From Panagrolaimus kolymaensis (lineage: Eukaryota > Nematoda > Chromadorea > Rhabditida > Panagrolaimidae): a DNA stretch of 64,000 bases. The position numbers and the translations under genes are program-made. Location: NCBI GenBank assembly GCA_028622995.1, contig JAJQJQ010000042.1, positions 248,001 through 312,000 of the forward strand, written 5' to 3'. Shown one piece after another: positions 29,839-43,500 of this stretch. The notes beneath the pieces are model-generated. The model did no database searches, was not told the DNA's origin, and was given only the letters and a program-made list of their open reading frames with translations. Position 1 is the first letter of the stretch. Every line of letters begins with the position of its first letter.

Positions 29839-30725
29839 AATCCATGAACATTGATATCTCATTTTTTAATATATTTAATAATTAACCACTGATGATGATC
29901 TCTAATATATCCGCGTAATAATAATAATCCCAAACTTGCGATAAGTAATTATAAAAAAACATTTAAGATATTCTTTAAAAGAAATAAACGTTGTATTGTA
30001 GTTTCATGTATTAATGTGTATGTGTAATCGTAGAAATAAATAGTATCTATTTATGTAACATTATGGTTGTTAGCTTTTTATAACGCGAATGGACAATTAA
30101 GAACAGCTATAAAGAAGTCCCATAGTTATGAAAGTAAAACAAAAAAAAGCAACAAACACGTACTAGAAAATAATACATTAGTTTATGGATAACTTTAGTA
30201 TTCGGTTTACGCTATTTGTGTCAGAGTATTTATGTTTATACAATGGCCAGCCATTAGCTTTAGATAACATAGGTGGATCACGTGAAGCAGCAACAAGCAA
30301 TTCAGAAAGTCAAGAAGGTAAAACAAAAAGCAAGAAACATGCATGGAAACCCTATACGCATGTTCACGAGTTAAGATAGTCATCAACTTTGATTTTTGCC
30401 ACAGTGCATAAGATAACCTTTAATGGGATAAAAAAACAATGGCTTTCAAAAGCTATCCTTGTAGCTCAATAATACATATAACCAAACAAGATAAAACAAT
30501 CAATGTAAAAGGTAGCTTGACAAATTTAGTAAAACAAAGATACTCATACTTCAAAAAAAGCATTAGCTTTAATTGAAAACGTAAGAACTGATCATTAGCT
30601 CATAAAACGAATTTTGTATAAACCTTTATTATCTAAAACAACAAAGCAAATGGCAACTAAACATTAATTTATTATTGCAAAAATATACAATAAAACAACT
30701 TAACAAAGAATATATATCATATTAC
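29839..30725. other. Convergent 3' region of the kinase and MRPL23 genes, with a less AT-rich island
   Basis: Polyadenylation hexamers for both neighbours are visible: AATAAA at 29983-29988 (plus) and its complement at 30668-30673 (minus). Between them, 30185-30379 is less AT-rich and open for 64 codons on the plus strand, with a polar composition (SREAATSNSESQEGKTKSKK). It could be a small gene or a non-coding RNA, but no splice or family evidence supports either. Confidence 0.4.
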
Positions 30726-31256
30726 CTAAACACCATACCATCCACCAATGCCAGCACGATTACGATTAACATATTTTTCATTTGTTGATTCGTCACTAGA
30801 GAATTTTTGCATCTTTTGGATTTCTTCTTCAAATACTTCAGCATCACAAACTTTAGGAAATTCAAATACAACATCTTTTGGAAAGAACACATAAGCATAT
30901 TTTCGATCTTCTTCTTTCCATAAAGCTTTACGCTTTTCTTGATCCAATTTTGCATCCCATGTGATTTCACCCATTTTCATTTCAGTTCTTACATCACGTA
31001 CAGGCAAATTATAAATCTTTTCTAAATATTCTCTAACATCCATTCGTGACATTCTGAAAAGAAGAAAACCGTTAAAAATAAGAATGAAATGCAAGAATAT
31101 TACAAACCTTGTATCAACTTCAAATTTAGCAGCATTCTTTGGTAGTCGTTTATATCCATATTCAGGTGTTTCAACAAGACGTAACCAAAAATCAGGAAAG
31201 AATACTCGAGTTTGTGGATTTCCTGGTTGCCATAAACGAGCGATTCTAGTTGACAT
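30726..31256 (-). CDS. mrpl-23: Mitochondrial large ribosomal subunit protein uL23m (MRPL23)
   Basis: Two exons, 31256-31108 and 31053-30726 (donor GTTTGT, acceptor TTTTCAG), give 158 residues. uL23m sits near the exit tunnel of the mitochondrial large subunit. Matching blocks are LWQPGNPQTRVFFPDFWLRL near the start and MSRMDVREYLEKIYNLPV, where the family has M-TR-DL-NYLE-IY-VPV, followed by VRTEMKMGEI. The C-terminal part (KYAYVFFPKDVVFEFPK) fits the last strand, then a charged nematode-type extension ends IGGWYGV. The trans-splice acceptor abuts the ATG with no spacer: TTTTTCAG ends exactly at 31257 on the minus strand. UGGT lies 754 bp upstream on the same strand, which is far for an operon. 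Confidence 0.9.
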   Translation of the reverse strand: MSTRIARLWQPGNPQTRVFFPDFWLRLVETPEYGYKRLPKNAAKFEVDTRFVIFLHFILIFNGFLLFRMSRMDVREYLEKIYNLPVRDVRTEMKMGEITWDAKLDQEKRKALWKEEDRKYAYVFFPKDVVFEFPKVCDAEVFEEEIQKMQKFSSDESTNEKYVNRNRAGIGGWYGV

Positions 31257-31264
31257 CTGAAAAA
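31257..31264 (-). promoter_or_regulatory. Probable spliced-leader acceptor of mrpl-23, abutting the start codon
   Basis: On the minus strand the sequence reads TTTTTCAG followed immediately by the start ATG of mrpl-23. A zero-length leader is possible only if a spliced leader is added here. Confidence 0.7.
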
Positions 31265-32010
31265 TAGAAGAGATGAGTGAAAACGATGTAGCTATACAAC
31301 GATAACAAGAAGGAGAAGGTTAACGCAAAATTGAGTGAAACACGCAATGAGAAAGATGTTGGTAAAGTTGATGGAATCTAAAAAGCTTGATGAAAGCATT
31401 TTTGGAAAAATCAAAGTAATTGAAAAAGTTCATAGAGCGTTGGCTCTCATTTTGCCAAAAAGTGGCTTTGAATTGAAAAAAAGCCTCAAAGATGAAAACT
31501 GCGTTTATTCTTCCATTTTTTAGAAACGCTTGATTGATTCGTTTCACTTTAAAATATCAAAATTTTTTACTTTATTATAAATTACTCTTTTGTCGAAATA
31601 TATTTGATGGAATTGCTGTTGTTTCTTTGTGTAATCTATTTTTTCCAGTTTCCTTGCCTTTAGTTTGTTTGCATACACCAACTTTTATTAAACTACAAAA
31701 AATATTTATTAAAAGAAAAAATCACAAATCACAACTTTTTCAAAGCAAAAACATAAATAAATTAATTGCTAATGACAACAATAAAATTAAAATCCCCGAA
31801 GCGAACACATAGAAGAAGTTAACCCGGTAAATAAAAAATAATAATAAGACTCAATAAAAAAATGCTAAAAAAAGGATTAAAATCAAAATTAAAATTTTTA
31901 TTAAGAAATCCCTTGAGAAAATGAAACTTTTAACACAAAACTTAATAACTTTTTGGCGAATTAAAAAGTTTGTTTTTATATGTGTGTTTGTTTGTTTTAT
32001 AGAAAAAAAT
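31265..32010. other. Spacer between UGGT and MRPL23
   Basis: About 750 bp with no supported gene. A minus-strand AATAAA at 31897-31902 lies about 110 bases past the UGGT stop. Short open frames around 31.32-31.81 kb on both strands have no resemblance to known proteins. Confidence 0.5.
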
Positions 32011-35000
32011 TTAAAGTTCACTATGCTCATCATCTTTTTCTGTAACTTTTTTACTTGCTTCTTTGGTGGATGTCTCCTCGCTAGTTGATCCCGAAAGAAC
32101 TCGTTTAATTTCTTCATCATATCCACGCCATTCAGGAATGATTCGAACTGCGGAATCAAGTTTGGGTTCTTTAGTTTGAGGATTATTGCACTGAAAAAAA
32201 ATTAAAAGGGATTAACAAAGTTTAGAGTTTTTCCTAAAATTTGAAAGTTTTTTTCTCGCAAGATTATTAGCACTTTTTAATTTTCATAGTAATAATAAAC
32301 TTACGAGATCGATAGTTTTAGCTGAAGCTTTCGATTCTTCATTACACCATGTTTCACACCAAAGCCATTCTTGAGGTAATGATTTAATTCGAACTTGATG
32401 AATCATATTATTGGGTAAATCTTGATCAAGATTAGATAAACTATTTGGATCAGCTGATAAACCTTGATATTGCCCTCTTAATCGATCACCAGCAGCAATT
32501 TGGCGGAATTTCACTAAATCAATAACATATAAAGCTGAAATGTGATATCGTCGACCAGCTAAATGTTGAGCCCAATATCCTTGCTTCCAAAATCTAAACC
32601 CTTCCATCGTGGTTCGAGAATCACAAAATGGTGTAAACCCATATGGGGCTCCATTGAGATCAAGGTTCATAAGTTCCATCATATCTGTTCGAACTACTTG
32701 ATCAGCATCAACAAAAATAATTTTTTTTACATTCAATGGAAATAGGACATCAAGGAAAAGTATTTTATATCCCCACATAATTCTTTGCTTTTCTGATTGT
32801 TGATGAAGCCAACGAGGCCATTTATATTCCACCAATTCATAATCAAATTTATATTCCGCAGATAATTTGGGGAGAGTTTCACGAAATTGAGGAGATAAAT
32901 AATTATTGAGAAGCCAAAATTTAACTGGATGTTTAGTATTTTTAATTACTGATAACATCATAATTCTCAAAAATCTTTCATATAAATGTCCTGAAGCGAG
33001 AGAAAAGATATTGATAGTATCATATTTCTCTCCGCCACCAACCACATTTGAAATGGATGACCATAAACTGCTTCCACCAGAATTTTCTCCAGTTTCTTCT
33101 TCATCCTCGCCACCATTTCCAGATGTTGTTGTTGGATCAGCAAGCAAATTTTCTTGTTCCTTTCCTGGTTTTTTAGTAACCATCACTCTCAAAGTTCTAC
33201 CAAGGAATGAATCAATGAGAACACGAATTTTATCATTTTTTTCATCAGATTTTTCTGTATTTGTATGATTTGAAATATCATATAATTCTTTTGATCTTCC
33301 TTCTCGCAATTGCAATATCCATGCTCCGGGTGAAGCTTTAAGTTGAAAATATCCTAAATTTGCCATAACTATTGTATCAAATTGAGATGGATTTGTTTCA
33401 GTTCCAAGTAAAAATTGTATTCCACGAGGTGGAGATCCACTGAGATCATCAAAGCAATGACCTTCAAGAAGGATATGAATTAATTCAAATTTAGCTATTA
33501 CATCTTTTTTAACTGTTTGCATTTTAATATTATCTAAATCATATTCCGCAAAAATAGGTTGAATCATCCATGAATCAGGGGAAATTACATTTAAAGTTAA
33601 TAATTGTTTTGATGGTAAATCTGTGAAGGCTATGGTTGGAGGAAGAATGGCACCATGGGCATCAAAAGTTGGTTCTTCTTTAAGGACATATCGATAAAAT
33701 CGTTTCAAAGGTAATTCACTTAATTTAGTTTTGGGATTCATAACAATTTTTAAATCACAATTTATAACTTTTGTAAATAATTGCAATAATGGAGCAATTT
33801 TTTGTGATTGTTTTGTTAAAGGATCAATAATAGCAACCACATCCAAAATAGCTCGTTTATTATCTTCCGCATTGAGATTTACCACGGATTCACTATCTCC
33901 ATGTAAATTCACCCAAGTTCGAGGCTTTTTAGCTGCATATTTTCCAATTACTGCGATACTTCTCAAAACGACATCACTTGATTTTCCATTAGTTTTTTCA
34001 ATTTCCCATTTATCTATTGATTCTCCAATCGATTTGGCACCCTTCTTTTCAGCAATTTTTTCTGCTAATCCAAAATCATCTGATTCGAATTTTTCATCCA
34101 TTTTTAAAGGGCCATAAACTTGTCCATTAAAAATTAATGTTCGATCGCCGGGTTTTAAACTTAAAACTTTTCTAACAAATTGCCCTTCAATTTGAAGATG
34201 CTCATCTGAAAGTTGTTTAAATTCCTTTTTAAATGATTCCAAATTCATTCCATGCACAGCAATTTCATCAAATTCACCCGTTTCCAAAACTTTTTTAAGT
34301 GTGGATTCTTTTTGAAGCAATTTGGTTAACATTTGTTTTGCAACATTATTTGGAAGTAATCTCCAAATTCCATGAATTAATTTAGAAGCAGATTTTTGGG
34401 TGGATTTTGGATCGCCATTATGAATAATTGAAATTCTTGCATTATTTGATTTTTTTAAATGCTTTAAACTTTGAGCCAGTAATTGTCGACCTGATTCTGT
34501 ATCAAAATCAGCAACAATCCAAGTTGTAAACCAATGAGTTTTTTCGTCTTCTAAAAAATAATTTATTTTTATAAACTTTTTTAAATTAAGAAAAGTCTCC
34601 AGTTTATTTATTTTTGCTGGAAAATAGAAACTTACCATTTCTTGTGAGATATTTAGCTTTTTCAATAATGCATTGAGTTTTTTTTGAAGTTGTTAAAGCT
34701 GCAAATTTTGATGGATTTGTTGATTCGCAAGCTAAAATTTTAAAATCCCATTTTTTTATTCCTCTATTTCCAACTTTTATTTTTTAAACTCACGAAAAAC
34801 ATCTTGAACTGCCAAATAATCTGAAGGCTCATCCAAAAGTCGAGCATTCAATCTTGGGAGGACATCAGGCTGTGAAAGAATCCAATTTTGAACATTTTCT
34901 TTATCCGAAATTTTTCCACTCATTACTGCTCGTTGAATATTACTCGTTTGTTTCATAACTTTCATGGAAATTGTTTCTTCAAGTTTATCTGGTCCCAAAT

Positions 35001-37556
35001 CCGCTCCTTCAATCACCACTCCATTTACAAGGACTTTAGGAATCGAGCCTATTCCACTTCGTTCAACAAAAGCTTTGCCTTGCTAAAAATTAAAAACTGT
35101 TGTAAAAATTTGAATTTTAAAAGAATGGAAATTTTTTTAAACATTCTTTAAAGATTTTTCTTTCAAAGTTATGAAGCAGAAAATTTTTTCAAGGTCCCTG
35201 TTTTTGTTAATGAAAAAAGCGTTCAAAAAATTTTGAAAATATTAAAAAATGCATCAATTTTAGGGAGTTTTTTCTTCAAAAAAAACTTACACTTCTTCCT
35301 GTATCATAATCGCTATCCACAGAAAAAACATCATCAATTTCGATATCAGAAAAATGTTTTTTAAAGAAATTATGCACATCTTCCACGGTTGGGCGACCAT
35401 TATAAGTTTCAATACATTTTGTCATTAAATTTATAGCTTTGGGTGGGGATTTTTCAATTTTAGCAAAATTATATAAATTTAATAATGCAACTCCAACATC
35501 ATCTTTTCCAGAAATGGATTTATCATCATTTACAACAAAAATATATCCAACTCTCACGGGCACTTGATGAGCATAAAGAGCATGAGCAGTTTTAATAATA
35601 TTTAATGATTCTGGTGCAGCTGGATCGACGATAGCGATAATCGTGAAAAAGTTTCGAGCTATTGGTCGAATCATTCCTGGGAAATATGGTTGAAGCATGA
35701 GTTTCACACTATTTCCCCATTGTTTATATGCTTTATCTTTATCAAGATTATTGATGTACTGAAATTAAGGAAAAATGAGAGAATATGCAAATTTTTAAAG
35801 AAAAGAACCAAAACATGAAAAAATTTGATCTAAACAAAAACTGCATTTTTGTTTTTTGAATCAAAAACAAAAATATGCAAGTTTTTAGTATTAAAAATTA
35901 AAAAGTTAATTTATGGGTTATAAATTGAAAACATTCAAAATTTCCAGGCCAAAAATAAAAATTAGCGAATGTTTGGAAACAAAAATGAAAAAAACTAATT
36001 TTTTGGGTTAAAACTAATTTCCAAATCAAAAAAATAAAAAGCTATTTTTCAATTTTTCATTTTAAAAATAAAAAATGCAAATATTTTTTAGAAACTCACT
36101 TCTGGATAAGCCTCTCTAAAATCAATAGCATAATTTCCGCCTTTTTCTTCAGATAAATCAATATTAAAAAGTAAAGATAAATATTCACGACGAAAGCCCA
36201 TTTCAAAGAAAGCGGAAGAAAGTTTTTCTTCTTGATTCACAGTATCAAAAAGTTGAAAAATATCCAATGCATCCACATCCAAATTTATTCCATTTACATA
36301 TAAAGCGTTTTCGCCTTCAATGATTTGATATTCTTGTTTAAAAATTTGTTGATTGGTTTCTATTTCATCTCGAAATTCTTGCTTCACTCGAGTTTGAACT
36401 AATGATCTCGCGCGAATAGGAAAATTTTGTGAAATATCTATCAAAGTATTTAACGCTTCTTCGGGAGTGGAATCAACAATTTTTTGGGCGGCTTGAAAAG
36501 CTATATCGCTCACTTCCCATTGTTTCAAAGGAGTAAGTTCATCCAATTCTGTTAAATGAACTTTAAATTGATTTAATTGATCTTTGAGATGTAAATTATT
36601 TTTTCGAAGGGTATTAAAATTAAATCCATGAACATCGGCCTCTTCTTCAGATTCCTCTTCAGTTTCATCTTTCTTTTGATTAGAGTCGTCAACGGCTTTA
36701 TATTCGGTGTTTTTAATTGCCAATTCGACGCCATAACCAGAAAGGCCAACTTTAGTGTCAGAGACATCCTGAAAAAAAGTTTTTTATGTAAATATTTAAA
36801 ATAAAAAAATATAAAAACTTGCTTTTGAAAAATGACGGAATAAATATTTAATTAAACCTTTTTTAGCTAAAGGCTTTAAAATTTGATGGAATTTAGCAAA
36901 TTCTTCACTTCCCAATTCTCCATAAAGCGTCACCACGGGCAAATCATTTTCTCCATCAATTCCCACAGGCAAAGGATAAACGTGATCGATGGAATATTCA
37001 TCGAAAGGTTTTTTATCTGCATTTTTAATCATTCCTTCTATTTTGCTAATATCGCAAGTTTGAATTCCATTTACATCAACAAAAGCCCCGCATTCTCGAA
37101 TTTTAGAATCAAAAGTTTCAGCTATTTGCTGAAACACCAAAACTTTGGGGGAATATAATCTCAGAGAAAGGGCAAGTTTAAGCAAATCTCCTCGAGCCGC
37201 AGATAAAATTGATACAGCTTGACGAACAGAAATTTCATATTCATTTTCGTGGGTTCTATTTTTCCATTGATTTTCCGGTTTGATTTCAGAAACAATTTTA
37301 TCAATAAATTCCCAAAATTGTTGATTTGATTCTTTTGAAATAAATTCACTATAAAAATTTTCAAATAATTATTGGACGCAGAAAATTAAAAAATGTCTAC
37401 CAACCTTGTTTCAGCTAAAAATGATGTATGATGCCATTGAGAATCAAGGGATGTCACAACTGATTTACTTGAACCAGCTCCATAAATTCCAGGGAAACAG
37501 CAAAGGGCTAAGAACCCCAACGCTGATATTAACAGCGATGTCCTCGGCGGCTTCAT
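32011..37556 (-). CDS. uggt-1: UDP-glucose:glycoprotein glucosyltransferase (UGGT)
   Basis: Eight exons: 37556-37405, 37348-36823, 36768-36100, 35758-35291, 35082-34794, 34731-34636, 34550-32305, 32190-32011. They give 1541 residues, normal for the family. UGGT is the ER folding sensor that re-glucosylates misfolded N-glycoproteins so that calnexin/calreticulin rebind them. A signal peptide (SLLISALGFLALCCFPG) opens the protein. The folding-sensor part (thioredoxin-like repeats) shows LSGYGVELAIKNTEYKA, YALDIR-like blocks and LPRLNARLL. The C-terminal GT24 catalytic domain is nearly unchanged: NIFSLASGHLYERFLRIMML, FVDADQ (the DxD motif, about residue 1348), FRFWKQGYWAQHLAG and NNMIHQVRIKSLPQEW. 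The terminus HSEL is an ER-retention variant. Two acidic insertions are specific to this copy (EEESEEEADVHG and GGEDEEETGE). Intron 2 uses a GC donor (AAA|GCAAGT); the GT alternative leads to an early stop. Confidence 0.98.
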
Positions 37557-37574
37557 GTTTAAAGCCAAGCCAAA

Positions 37575-37582
37575 CTAAAAAA
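37575..37582 (-). promoter_or_regulatory. Probable spliced-leader acceptor of UGGT
   Basis: TTTTTTAG on the minus strand ends 18 bases before the UGGT start ATG at 37556. The intervening bases contain no upstream ATG. Confidence 0.55.
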
Positions 37583-38414
37583 AATTGATTCAAAATTATT
37601 GTTGCAAAAAAAGTAAAACTTTAATAATAATTTTAGTGAACGTGTCAAGGTCGAGAATGAAAAAGAAACACAAAAAAAAAGAGAGAGGAGTAAAAACAAA
37701 AAATTAACAAAAGAAAATAAAAAAGTGAAACCATGGAAACAAACCAGATGAATCGGTCGATGGAAAAAAATAACGGTTTTTTGTGATTTTTTTAATTGCT
37801 TTGAACCATAAAAAATATATTCCAAAAAAACAAAACTTATTAAATCAATTATTTTTTTTAAATACATGGTACAAATTAAAAGTGAAAGTTAATCCTAATT
37901 TTATCAAAGCTCACTATTCTTTAAACTCGAAACAAAAAAGCAATTTACAAATGAACATTAAAAACTTTTTACTAAAAAAAATCAAGGCCCAAATTGCTAA
38001 AAATTCTATCTATAAAAAATGATATAATTTTATGCCACGCTAACTAAAAAAAGGACAACATGGTTGCTGAGTTTTCAAGAATTTTCCAACACTCCTTTTT
38101 TCCCCCTTTTTCTCATTGGCTTGCTTGCTTTGCTTTCTTTATGCTGACCTTGCTTACGCCTCCCAAACAACCAAACAATATTCTTTTTTTCGTTGTAAAA
38201 GCTCTTCTTTTTTATGGCGAAATGCAACTTTCTTTTTTGATTAAATAAAACTTTTCAGTTATTTTTATAATAAAAAGTTTGTTATCCGTCAAATTCAAAA
38301 AGAAAAAAAACTTTGGCTTAAATATTTATTAAAGAACTATTTTTATTTTCTGTATTCGATTTGGTATATTTTTAATTAATATTCCCCAACGTTTTTATTT
38401 CTCAATAGTTAATT
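37583..38414. other. Divergent promoter region between UGGT and PPP4R2
   Basis: About 830 bp between divergent starts, AT-rich with homopolymer tracts. No coding exon is visible. The open frame at 37783-38022 is Lys/Asn/Ile-rich and not credible. Confidence 0.5.
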
Positions 38415-40265
<1,851 letters not shown>

Positions 40266-40541
40266 TAAAAATCTATTTAAGAAAATGTGTATTATTTGAA
40301 ATTTTTTGTTATTTTATTTGTAGCTTTTTTAAAAGCGGGAATTTTGATTTCTTAAAAAATTATAGTATTTTTTTGTTCATTTTTTTACCCATGAATTTTA
40401 CCAACTTTTTTTCCGTATCTTTCTTCTTTTTTTGTTAACAAATTATTGATTGACTGTTTTTTTATTAGCAAAATTTTTCAAGAATTTATTATATTTTTGT
40501 GTAATAAATATTTAAAATAAAAATAATAGTAAAAATGGTAA

Positions 40542-43500
40542 TTAGGCAATATATAAATAATATGTCCAATATGTAAGATTAAATATTCCAAATGCTAATG
40601 GAAATGACCAACGACAAAATTGATCAATCTTTTTAGCTTCATGTCTCGCTAACATTTTTCTGAAAGAAAAAAAAGTTTATATAAATTTAACTCTCTCTCA
40701 GAAATTATGGGGCAGCAACAAAAGCAATTTATTTTTAAGCATTTTTAAAATCTTTGAAAATTATATTTTTATATTTCTTTAAAACTCACTTATTACTTTG
40801 CATTTGTTTTATAGCGGTGGTCCATTTTTCTCCAATTCCAGATAATTTTGATTTTGGTTGAGAAGAATCATGATTACTTTTAATAATATTATTATTATTT
40901 TCATTATTATTTTTAGTATTTTCATTTGTAATTATTGTTTGAGTTTTAAGTCTATTCCAAAGTGACCCAGTTGTAGTTCCAATGGTTGCAGCGGGAGGAG
41001 TTTCATTAATTTCCATTGAAACTTTTGTCCAATTTGCTAACCTTTCCGCTTCCCTTTCCCTCCATCGATCATCATGAATGGATTTAACGGAATTATTTAA
41101 ACTTCGTTGAGATGAAAGTATTTTACCATTAGTCTCTAAGGAATTTTTAGGTTTAGGTTTTGGAGTATTTATTGAAATTTCCATAGCCTCATTGTCATAG
41201 GATGTTTTTTGAAATGAGGATGCTCGTCGGTCTTTATTGTTATTATTATTATTGGTTTCAGGTGTTCCATATTCATCCACACTGGTCTAAAAAAATGATT
41301 AGGGAAACTCAAAGAAAATTTCCTTTCATGACCCAAATTCTAATTTATGCAAAAAAGTTTTTGGGGTAAAAATATTGTAATTTTATTATATTAGATTGAA
41401 GATAAAATTATTCTCGACGGTATTTACGGAAAGCTCAGATATTTTTTTGCAGAAAAAATCTTTTTTTAGTATCTCAAATATTATTTCGTTTCAAAACCCT
41501 GTCAAACTTACTTCAATTAAATGCCGATGTTCCCCTGCTCGACCCATAGCTCGATCAATTAAATTTTTAGCTCTTGAACCAATATTTTGTCCAGAATGAT
41601 GATGTTCGCCGCCGCTACCATCTTTAACAACCATGCAACTTTTTCTTCTCTTCATTCCTGCGGTATCCATATTACTCCCATTTTGCAAAGCCATCATTGC
41701 TAAAAGCTTTTCATTGTGTTTTTTGCCTCCACGTTCTAAATTTAATAAAAAAATATATTTCAAAGTTCAAATTTACAGGAGACTTATAAATAAATTATAA
41801 AAGAAAAAGAAGATACTAACATAAAGCAAAAAAATAAATAAATGGAGGGTTTAAAGCAAAGCCAAGCATAGGATAGAGAAGTAAGTAAGTTTACGGTTAG
41901 CAGGGTTTTTAAAAAAATAAATAAATAATAATTTACGACGGTGGGGAAAAAAAGAAGGAACAAAGTTAAAGTTATTATAAATATTTAATAGTAAAACAAT
42001 TCTTTTTTCATTTTTATTATTTAACTCACCAATCAACATATCTTCTTCTGTTAATAAAGGTTGGCGAAAACGCCATTTTCGACCCAAAAAATAAAGAAAA
42101 AAATTAATATAAAAATATAAAATTAAAGAAAGTTAATAATTTTAGGGAGGGGTATTATATTTTTTATTTTAAATAAAGGGATAAGAATGCATGATTTTTA
42201 GCTAAGATTAGATTAGAAAACTAAAGAAAAAGCGAGAGAGAGATCTAAAAAAAAATTAAGCTTACCTTGACGTTGAACAAAATTACAAATTGTAAATTCA
42301 ATCATAACACCAAAGACGAAACTGAAAAACAAACGAATCAGGTAAATTTTTTTCGATGAAAGAATTTCTATTGGAAGAAAGTGTATTTTCTGGCTGACTG
42401 TTGAGTGCCAAGATTAAAGTTACTGTGGTTTTTTTTTCAAGTTTTTTTTGAAATTGCATTCATTTTTGTGGGTTTTTCAAACATATTTTTTTTTTTGCGA
42501 ATAGTCTATGTAGCCTTATGACGACGACGACAAAATGCCATTTTTCTAAGAATAAAATAAAAATGCATTAAAAAAAGAGATGTGCAACAGTGCCCTCCTG
42601 CAGAGCTCTTTCCAAACCTCAAAAAAAAAAATAAAAGAAAAAAAGAATTCAAAACTTCCGTTTACGGTGACCGAGTTTTTTCAAAAGATGTTGCAACTTA
42701 ATTTTTAATTTTTGATAAATTTTGTATCTAAAAAATGATGGTGGTTGTTGACTCACAGCATGCAACTTGATGACCAAACATCGATAGCTTTTGCATAACT
42801 AACTTCGGGCAAAGCCATTCTTGCCGTTGAAGCTTGGGTTGATAAAGTCTAAAAAATTACAAAATTAAGCAGAATATTAACCAGAAATTTAATTTTAATT
42901 TGTTTTTCAATTTTACCAATAAAGTTGTAATTGCAAGTGAAACTCGGGCTGGGACCTAAAATATGATTTTTTTATTTTTAGTGGCGAGAATTATTTTGGC
43001 TTTATCGTGTTAGGGCAAACTTACAGCTTCAACATCCAGCCAAAAACTAAACCATGATATAATTACGATGAGACTAGTGGGAACATAACTTTGCATAATA
43101 TGATGAGTAACTTTACGTTGAACATAAAATTCTGCTGTTATACAACTCCATTGCCCCGTGCTATAATTGCCATCACATAAACCAGGAATTAATTGGACTA
43201 TTTCCATATCCGTTAAAGTGATGTCATCGTTTCGAGTTATGGGTTCCACGAGGTTCCAATTTATTAAAAGTTGATTCACGTCATAAGCGTCTGAAAATAG
43301 AAAAAAATAAAAACAAGGAATTTTGTTTTTGATTTTTAAATTATAAAAAATAAAATAATCTCAACGAGAAAAAATTTTTCTTTCTCATAAAGAAAAAAAT
43401 AAGGAATTATGTATGGCTTTCTTTAGTTTAGTGTCAAAATTATCAAAATTCTTTCGTTGAAAAAAAGTTCCAAAAAAAACATACATGAAAGTATTCGAAG

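Noticed and set aside
31257..32010. Possible operon of UGGT and MRPL23
   Set aside because: Same strand and order fit, but a gap of about 750 bp is much longer than the roughly 100-bp spacing usual for nematode operons, and no SL2-type evidence is visible.
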